From positions 704,001 through 768,000 of the forward strand of contig JAJGOT010000124.1 in NCBI GenBank assembly GCA_022457155.1: a DNA stretch of 64,000 nucleotides, written 5' to 3'. Source of the stretch: Cladopsammia gracilis. Its lineage: Eukaryota; Cnidaria; Anthozoa; Scleractinia; Dendrophylliidae. Numbering within the stretch: position 1 is the stretch's first letter; every line of letters begins with the position of its first letter. Positions 34,554-64,000 of the stretch are shown here, piece after piece. Both the position numbers and the translations under genes were made by a program. The notes beneath the pieces are model-generated. The model was not told the origin of the DNA. It did no database searches and saw only the letters and a list, made by a program, of their open reading frames with translations.

Positions 34554-36266
34554 AATATTTAGGGGAAGTTATGAATTAACTTGGGCATGGAATAGCGCAG
34601 TGATAGACAATTAACTACGAATTTAGAGCTAGAATGTTGTCCTGGATGGGCAGAAAATAACTTTCTGTTTCGAGAAAGGTTGACTTCTTGTTGTGGGTTG
34701 CTTTACCGTTTGATTTTGTGTACTTGGAGGGACTCTTGTAACCGATCCCTAACTTAAAGGCCCAGTATCACCCATTCGGCTTTGCGGTCGTTTGTTTTAA
34801 TTTGTTTTCAAATGAAGAGATCGCTCGTGATTGGCTCTTTCGGGAATTTTCGCAGATACCACGCAGCTCTTTACAACCTCTAATTTCATTGGACCTGTAT
34901 ATCATGCAGCTCTATTGTTTTTAGGTCTAGGGTCTACTGTTAGCCATTGTTGTGTTGTTTGTTCTATTGTTTTCTCAGCAAATCAGAGAAGACCTTGTAA
35001 GAGCTGCGTACTGCCCCAATTTTCGACTGCGTTAAATTCAATCGTCGAGGTATTGGGCGCGCAATGCATTTTGGGTGATGCTGGGCCTTTACTTCAAAAT
35101 CGAAATGGGATAAGGAGTGCATGCTGAAAAGATGTGACGCGTTGCAACAATAATTAAGATAACCGCATTTGTCAAGGTATTCTGTAGTTACTTATAAAAT
35201 TAGAAACAAAGAAACAAATGCAAAAAACAATTAATTGTCGTTTATTAAAACATGCCTTCCTACTATGATACAAGATGTACAAGCCTTTTGCGGTTTTACA
35301 ATCAGGCTGAATATATATTATTATTTTATAAATTATTATTACGATATGTTGGCATGAAATCATGCACATTACAAAAATATAAATAAATTTGCCGTTGGTG
35401 TATAAAATGAAATGTGTTTTAAAAATTAATTAAAAAGACTAAAATAAGAACAAAAAACAACAGTCACAAAAATTAACAAAAAAAAGATTTAAATTAGTAA
35501 AATATATCTCATTGGATCTTTCATGGTGTTGTAGAAGCTGTTGCTGGTTAGCATTTGTGTTGTGGTGTGGGTATTGTTTAGTGTATTTGGAATCTTTTCA
35601 TTTATGTTGTTTGGTTATCGCAACACCAAAAAACTGCCCCTTATTGTATAAAAAAACAAGTATGAACAACGCAAAATCAATATAAAAATCTGTATAGGGA
35701 TACAGCTTATGTACACTATACCCAGCTTTGTACGCGGTCAAATTGAATTGAATTGAGAAGAGACTGGATGCTAGTAAAGCAGAGCGTGCAGGTTGTGATG
35801 AGATAAGACGGGGCAACTTGCCACCTTGTTCTTCCCATAACACCCTGCGCGCCGCGCATTATTTAGTCAAATAAATAATGGCTGTGTACGATTGTGTAAT
35901 ATAAAATTTCCTTTACTTTTCTTACATAAAAATATACACAATTGACACACCTTCTCTTGACTAACGGTTTGGACCGTGAAACCATCGCTACAGCTTGAAA
36001 GAGCACCATAAAATTGTAATGAAATTCTGGAGTTATTTTCAGTTATTTTCATCTTGCTGCACACAAGCTAACCCTAAAATCTAATGTAATCTTGGCGTGA
36101 AAGGACAGAGTAAAACAATAACCAAACAAGCTCAAAAATAGACGCGATTGTAACGAACAGCAGTAGTTGATTTAAGTCTTTTTTATATAAAGTAGACGAA
36201 ATCCTCTGAAATCCTGGTTATTTGTTTGTATGAAGACTAGATTTTATCACCGAGTAAATATTTAAT

Positions 36267-36272
36267 TTTATT
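36267..36272 (-). terminator. candidate Crumbs poly(A) signal
   Basis: AATAAA on the minus strand, 333 bases downstream of the stop. Confidence 0.3.
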
Positions 36273-36427
36273 TACATTTTATAAACAAAATAACTGTTAA
36301 ATTATGGTGCTCTTTTAATCAGTGGCGATGGTTTGTCTATCCAAGACGACTGGCCAGAGTTGAAGAAAAATTTCAGGTGGTCTATTAATCTGTTAGATAT
36401 CTTAATAAGGAGTAGCTTCTTCGAAGA

Positions 36428-36567
36428 TGTTCACGCACATATTGCGTGATTTTCTCTGAGCTCGTCACACAAACATTGCGTGAAGATCTTTGTGCTCATC
36501 ACGCACACATTGCGTGACGTTTTCTACGCTCGTCACGCACACATTGCGTGACGAGCACAAAGAACGT
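36428..36567. repeat. array of four short TCACGCA...TGCGTGA hairpins
   Basis: Four imperfect palindromes (best GTCACGCACACATTGCGTGA) recur every 40-50 bases, 40-180 bases downstream of the Crumbs stop, so probably in its 3' UTR. Related single motifs occur near 56150 and 60130-60175. Confidence 0.75.
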
Positions 36568-36604
36568 CTGGGTAGAACACTACAATAGGTTAAGACGTTT
36601 GTCT

Positions 36605-54085
<17,481 letters not shown>

Positions 54086-55254
54086 GTCGCCATTAGAAAC
54101 TAAATCCCACAACAGTTTAGAAGCTTCCTTGTTTCGGTTGGCCTGGTCACTTCACTACACGGCACTCTGCACCGATTATCAGCTGGAAATTCTCGTTGAA
54201 ATCCTAACATAACGGAACAAAAGCTCACTAAAACATATATGGAGATAAATTACATTTAGGTGATAAAACCAACACAATTCCCGCAAGCGTATTAATTTTT
54301 AAAAGCTCCGCGCACGGTGACAACTCGCGATATTGGAATCCGCACATTTTACCGCATGTAAGCTTGTATAAACACGAGACTTTAGCTTACTTAAGTACGT
54401 CGTGTTTCAACCTATTTTCCGAATCTTATTAAACGAAGTAAACTTCTATTCTGTGTTCACTGAACGTTCCATTTCCTCCGTTCAATATATGCGGTCAATC
54501 TACCTGTTTGCTAAGCAACAAATAATTTGAGAGGTAATCTCGCCACAAAGTTTTTGTTACACAGTGTAACAAAATTTCGCATGGCTAGAATGAATCGAAG
54601 ACAATTCAGAGATGAATGTCTGAATGAATGATCGCACAAACATTCAAACTCATTCAACTTTTAGAAATTCATTTAGAAACCTCTTAACCCTGCTTTGATT
54701 CTAGAGCGTTTCTTTAAATACCGTTGAAAAGTCAAGTCAAATATTTCTTCATTTCTGACACTCACCTCGCTAAAACAAGTGCGATCAAATAAACAGGACG
54801 GGAGTCCATATCGAAGAGAACACTGGCAATAGTTTAGACTTGATGGTTTTCTAAATACAAATTTCTCGCGTACAAATATATTCGAACAGCTGGTTCGAGA
54901 GTTTTCAAACAAAGATATTGAGCACGGTAAATCGATTTGTATGCAAACCGTGGGTTTCTATGCCAGCACAACATCGAGGCTACCTCATCGTTATTTATGG
55001 CACACCTTGGAACCAATCAAAAGCCGATATGACGTCCCCGCTTCCGTTCAAAACTGAAAAGGCGATAAAAGCCATATCAAATAACTTTTTTCTTTGTAAC
55101 TCACTGCAAAATTAACTTATAAATATAAATTTTAAATAAATACAATTTGAATCACACGTGAAAATAGAAAAAAAAAACAGTCCCAATGGTTCGAATTCTC
55201 TGCCCCTGTTCCGATGCGACACTCAATCGTTGCGTGACAAACCAAAACGAACCG

Positions 55255-56330
55255 TGTCTATTCTTGGCTTTCACTTACGTCATATCAAAATTCAGAAGCA
55301 TTAAAAAATAGATTTCGAATCCAAAATGTTTATGGAATTGTAGAGAGTTTAAAACTACAGATCTTGGCCAAATTTTGAAGCGCAAAAGCATTTCGTTCAA
55401 GAGTTATAGGCGAACGAGTATTAGATATTTTTAGTAAGAAATGTATGGAGCGGCCATCTTTGTGCCCCACTCAGGGGCACAAAGATGGCGGTCAAAAATT
55501 CAAAGTCTTAATTACACCAAAAATCACATCCAAAAATATTGTATTTGCTATTCTTGGCTTTCACATGACGTCATAAAAATTAAAAAATCTAAAGAAAACG
55601 TCCTACAAAGCTGTTTCTAACATGGTATGTGGATACAAGTGTTATAATCTTTCACAAAAAGTTTCAGGTTTTAACGATGTTTTGCTTCCGATTTACAAAG
55701 GTTTTAAATGTGTCACGCAATGCGTCACGCTATTTCAGATAAGCCGCGAAAATAAACAAAATTGAATCAGCTGAAAGTTATTGTTTGCATTATAAGTGCT
55801 TATAAGTCGAGTTAATTGAGCTTATAGCAAATACAATATTTTTGGATGTGATTTTTGGTGTAATTAAGACTGAATTTTTGGCCGCCATCTTTGTGCCCCT
55901 TTCAGGGCACAAAGATGGCCGCTCCATACATTTCTTACTAAAAATATCTAATACTCGTTCGCCTATAACTCTTGAACGAAATGCTTTTGCGCATCAAAAT
56001 TTGGCCAAGATGTGTAGTTTTAAACTCTTTACAATTCCATAAACATTTTGGATTCGAAATCTATTTTTTAATGCTTCTGAATTTTGATATGACGTAAGTG
56101 AAAGCCAAGAATAAGCTCCATCTATAAGCTCTTATCTGAAATAGCGTGACGCATTGCGTGACACATTTAAAACCTTTGTAAATCGGAAGCAAAACATCGT
56201 TAAAACCTGAAACTTTTTGTGAAAGATTATAACACTTGTATCCACATACCATGCTAGAAACGGCTTTGTAGGATGTATACTTTAGATTTTTTAATTTTTA
56301 TGACGTCATGTGAAAACCAGAGCCAACATC
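55255..56330. repeat. composite inverted repeat, order A B A' B'
   Basis: Block A (about 55255-55550) recurs inverted at 55825-56115, and block B (about 55550-55740) recurs inverted at 56125-56330. A itself contains a GGGGCACAAAGATGGC hairpin. No ORF of note. Confidence 0.8.
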
Positions 56331-56331
56331 T

Positions 56332-56556
56332 AAGGCCCTATTTACATGGAAATTACATGATCCTAGCACTGGGATCATCCGAGCGCCACATGTTTTCTGC
56401 TTCCAGTTTATATGCGAATAGGATCATCCTTTCTGAGAGGTAGGATGATGCTAGCACTAGGATCATCCTAGTGCCGCATTTTTGCATGTAAACCAAATGA
56501 ACCTTCTAGGATCATCCTTGCACTAGGATCATCCTCTTTCCATGTAAATAGCGCCT
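56332..56556. mobile_element. MITE with CTATTTACATGGAAA ends and AGGATCATCC units
   Basis: Ends GGCCCTATTTACATGGAAA / TTTCCATGTAAATAGCGCC are flanked by TAA on both sides, compatible with a PIF/Harbinger-type 3-bp duplication. The interior repeats (C/G)TAGGATCATCC. Confidence 0.75.
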
Positions 56557-56563
56557 AACATTT

Positions 56564-56742
56564 AGGGTGCGTTCCTTTGGGATGATCTGGATCCGAATCA
56601 CTGATCCAAGATCACTCGGATCATGCGGCATCAAATGAACCGATGAATCCTTGTCCAGAGTGGATTCATCGGTTCCTTTGATGCTTCATGATCCGAGTGA
56701 TCTTGGATCAGTGATCCGGATCATCCCAAAGGAACGCACCCT
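56564..56742. repeat. foldback element
   Basis: AGGGTGCGTTCCTTTGGGAT ... ATCCCAAAGGAACGCACCCT with almost fully paired arms of about 80 bp, lying 8 bases from the preceding MITE. Confidence 0.85.
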
Positions 56743-56859
56743 TGAAGTGTAGCAGCTCAAAAGTGTTGCGGCTGCTCGCGGCTGCTTTTGTTTTTAGGTC
56801 TAGGAGCCATGATTTCTGTTGTTTGTTGTATTATTTTTTTGATAGATTGCTAGCATAGC

Positions 56860-57040
56860 AGTCCCTCTCTGGACAGTCGTGCGGCCGAGCAAATCCGAGC
56901 GGCGAGCGAGCGAAAGTAATGCGAACCGAGGTGGCTCTAGGGAAGAGGCGGGAAAGGAGTTTCGCTCGCTCCAGTCTCGCCGAGCTTGTTTTCGTGATCA
57001 GCTCGTCCACTCGATTGACTGAAAAGAGACAGCTAACCGT
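56860..57040. repeat. dispersed repeat, copy 1 of 2
   Basis: GCGAGCGAAAGTAATGCGAA, a CTCCAGTCTC block and GAGCTTGTTTTCGT recur in the same order at 63720-63930. Confidence 0.75.
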
Positions 57041-58435
57041 CTATTCTCTCGAAGGGTATCGAACCAATGGTGTGAGACTGTCATATCGCCCACATTTACA
57101 GACTGCGTGGTTCTCCAAAGAAGACTACACCATAACGGATTTATTTAAACAGCATATACACTCCATATTGCTTAACAGAGAACTCTGTTTATTATGAGAT
57201 TTAACCCTTTTACAATATTGACTGAATACTCTCATAGACATTTTACATATTATCTATTATTATATAGTATCTAGTATTTAATTTACGCCAGAAAATATTT
57301 TCAACCACTATTCTCACTGCACACCCAATAAATGAATAGAAATTACAGTAATCTATCAACTCAACTTAAAAAAAAAATCATTTGCTGACATCATATATGT
57401 TAAAAAAAATTAAGCGCAAAGAAATTACATAAGTTCGCGCTGAAAGCATTTTACAAAAAAATCAAAACAAATTCGCGCTGAAAGTATTTTACAAAAAAAA
57501 AATCAAAACTATTGTAGCTTGAGTAAGGAAGCACAGCAAATTAAACAAGCTGTTGGTCTGAGCCTGCTCAAACAGTATCGAGTATCGAATTCCGTGGCTC
57601 AGTTGTTCTTTATGTTTGCCGACTGTGATCTATCTCAAGCCAATCAGTAGCAGAGATGCTCACTTTAGGGGGGGGGGGGGGGGGGGGCTAAAAAGGTTAT
57701 GTGAGTTTTCCCGCGCTTGGGAACAGTTTCAAATTTTCCCGCGCACTGATTAAGTTTATATTATAGTCTGATAAGCAAATTGACCACGACTGTTTGTATT
57801 TGAGTTTAACGAGTCTGCTTAGAAAACAATATCAATAGAGAAGAACAATAGATTTTTTAGTACCAAGGGGTGATTTAAAACAACTCGGCAGGTGATGTTT
57901 GAGTGCTTAACTCCAGGTTTTTTTTCTGTGGTCTAAACCGTCATACAAAAAGATGTAAAGGAAAAGAACTCTCGGGTTGTTTAAAACTTTACAATGATTT
58001 AAAAGGAAAACAAACAACAACAAGAAAACGGTTTTGCGACAAGCGTTGTGGCAACTTATATACAGAAAATATAACTAGAATTCGTTAAGGTAAATCAAAC
58101 TGCTCTCTCTGAGTGACGTTTAAGAGGGTGATTTTCAGGGATAGTTCAATAAATCGATAAGAACAATTCGTTAAATAAATCTCGATTAATATTGACATTA
58201 CACAAATTGTGCTCTGAGACACCATGTTTTTCGATTCAAGGAACAAAATAACTTCCTGACGAATACTCTGTGAGTACCTTCGTCCCGGCAAACCTATTCT
58301 CACATTATTTAATTTTAAGTTTAACATGAATAATACATACACCTCGGTAACACGGACAATCAACAAAGGTTCTTACTCCAGGAGCATCGTAAAATCCCGG
58401 TTATAACACCCCCCCCCCCCCACCCCAAACACTCT

Positions 58436-58627
58436 GGCCAATCACAACAGAGGCACTAAAGCCAGTGAACCAATCAGAACTCGAAATACATGTAGCCGGC
58501 GCCAAGCGCGGGAAAATGCGTGCGAGTAACTTACGATTGGTTTTGGCTTTTAGTTCTGATTGCTTGAGAAGGTAATGGGAACGAAATCGCGAAATTAATT
58601 TCGACACTCAAATAAAAACCGCTCTAT
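58436..58627. mobile_element. MITE family A, copy 5 (truncated, beside a poly-C run)
   Basis: The interior GCGCCAAGCGCGGGAAAA and the right end AAACCGCTCTA are present. The left end is replaced by a C-run at 58409-58421. Confidence 0.75.
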
Positions 58628-58977
58628 AATGATGTAATGGAGTATCAGTTATTTAAGTCCGTTATTGGGTAAAGCTCCCAGCTTTGGTGGTGCAGCTACA
58701 CTCAAAATTACGACGTTTGTCCTGGGTCTTTCTGGGCTGTATAGTTGCAGTGGATAAAAAGGAAAAACAAAAAAAGAAAGGAAAAAGAAAAAAAAACACA
58801 CAAGAAAATATTATTTCCTATTTTTCATTCACAACATAATGTAGGTTGATATCTCGTTTTCCTGTGTTCTCCATGCATAACCTGAGAACCCTGTTCAAGT
58901 TACTAAAGTTATTTCTTTTTGTGTCCATATTACCGAGGCAAGACATTTTGTCATTTTTAAACTGATAATACTCCCAG

Positions 58978-58983
58978 TTTATT
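58978..58983 (-). terminator. candidate RABGAP1-like poly(A) signal
   Basis: AATAAA on the minus strand, 30 bases after the stop; a later signal may be used. Confidence 0.3.
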
Positions 58984-59012
58984 AGTCACCTAACTACACT
59001 CGCCAACAACTA

Positions 59013-63253
<4,241 letters not shown>

Positions 63254-63719
63254 TCAAATGCAACTACAGCCGAATACCTCTCAATTATGGACAGTTTTCT
63301 TGGTTCAGAAGTCACCAAAATTCATACAGTCCCTACCTCTATAATACGAACACTTTGGTTTGGTGTCTTTATTAAGTTGGTTTGACTGTACTTTCTTAAA
63401 GGTTAGGAAACGGCATGACCTCGTGGCTTGGCGCTGGTCATTCCCTCCAGTGGTCCATGATTAATGACCTCCTCTCTGACCACTGGAGGGATTTGTAACC
63501 TGGCAGTCCCGTGCTCAACTTCCAGGTCATGCCATGTACATAACCACCTGGGTGGCCTCCCACCGGTTGGGAATAAAAAATAAAATCTACATTACAACTA
63601 CTATTGAATGTGATACTAGTCCAGCACAGGGTTACTCGCCAGGATCTAGTTAGTACCCCACAGTGGGTTTCTGCTACCCATTTGACACTTGGGTGGAGAG
63701 TGCCAATGTGGTTAAACTG

Positions 63720-63930
63720 CTAGGAGTCCCTCACTGGATAGTCGAGTGGGCGAGCAAATACGTGATCGGTGATTGACTGAGTGGCGAGCGAGTGAAAGTA
63801 ATGCGAACAGAGTGGGTGCTGGGAAAGAGGCCTCTCCCCCAGTTTCCCATCGGTTGGTTCGCTCACTCCAGTCTCACTGAGCTTGTTTTCGTCATCAGCT
63901 CGCCCGCACGATTGACTGAAATGGACAGCT
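63720..63930. repeat. dispersed repeat, copy 2 of 2
   Basis: Same ordered blocks as 56860-57040 (GCGAGTGAAAGTAATGCGAA, CTCCAGTCTCACTGAG). It lies upstream of the last RABGAP1-like exon seen, presumably in an intron. A reversed SINE-tail piece sits just before it (63600-63715). Confidence 0.75.
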
Positions 63931-64000
63931 ACATGTAGCAGTCTACAATGTGGTACCCCGTGGTATCATTTGCTGAAAGGACATTTTACTGCACCTGAAG

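Larger units (their letters stand above)
32797..36604. other. no gene seen between receptor and Crumbs (two 3' ends face each other)
   Basis: Holds MITE A copy 4, the tandem duplication, MITE B copy 2, a repeat fragment at 34870-35010, AT-rich DNA (35150-35500) and the hairpin array downstream of Crumbs. UTRs of both convergent genes should be here. Confidence 0.5.
54086..59012. other. no gene seen between Crumbs and the RABGAP1-like gene
   Basis: Contains the Crumbs 5' flank (54086 to about 55100), repeats listed separately, AT-rich DNA, a poly-G run (57668-57687) and the RABGAP1-like 3' UTR close to 59012. Small ORFs here lie in repeats or lack domains. Confidence 0.5.

Overview
The window reads as intron-rich, AT-leaning metazoan nuclear DNA packed with short inverted-repeat elements. 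The gene set and repeat style fit an anthozoan cnidarian such as a stony coral: a Crumbs receptor ending in ERLI, an alpha-type nicotinic-like Cys-loop subunit, WDR31, and a RABGAP1/RABGAP1L-type TBC protein. The organism is inferred, not proven. Exons were assembled by hand from splice consensus, frame continuity and remembered family sequence.

Layout: (1) 1-5159 has no convincing intact gene. It holds a tRNA-derived SINE, four foldback elements, two hammerhead-like motifs and a stop-broken ORF with Ser/Cys/Thr-rich repeats. (2) 5160-15789, minus: a complete 11-exon WDR31 orthologue whose introns carry several foldback elements. (3) 17542-17970, minus: a short unidentified coiled-coil ORF. 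(4) 20811-32796, plus: a complete 8-exon Cys-loop receptor subunit (672 aa) with an unusual cysteine-rich, MANSC-like module and a proline-rich linker before the ligand-binding domain. (5) 36605-54085, minus: a complete 13-exon Crumbs homologue (2623 aa, about 51 EGF repeats, three laminin-G domains, one membrane span, a tail of about 37 residues). Most EGF repeats sit in one 4.5 kb exon with a young 114-bp tandem expansion. (6) 54086-59012: mostly repeats, including a 1 kb composite inverted repeat. (7) 59013-63205 and beyond the right edge, minus: the last five coding exons of a RABGAP1/RABGAP1L-like RabGAP.

The four recognised genes are not an operon or an obvious pathway. WDR31 is a ciliary/membrane-trafficking factor, Crumbs sets apical polarity, RABGAP1-type proteins act on Rab GTPases, and the receptor is a ligand-gated channel. 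The most striking recurrent feature is small DNA-transposon derivatives lying against splice sites. The clearest is a 182-bp element at 60376-60557 whose 9-bp target duplication copied a 5' splice site.
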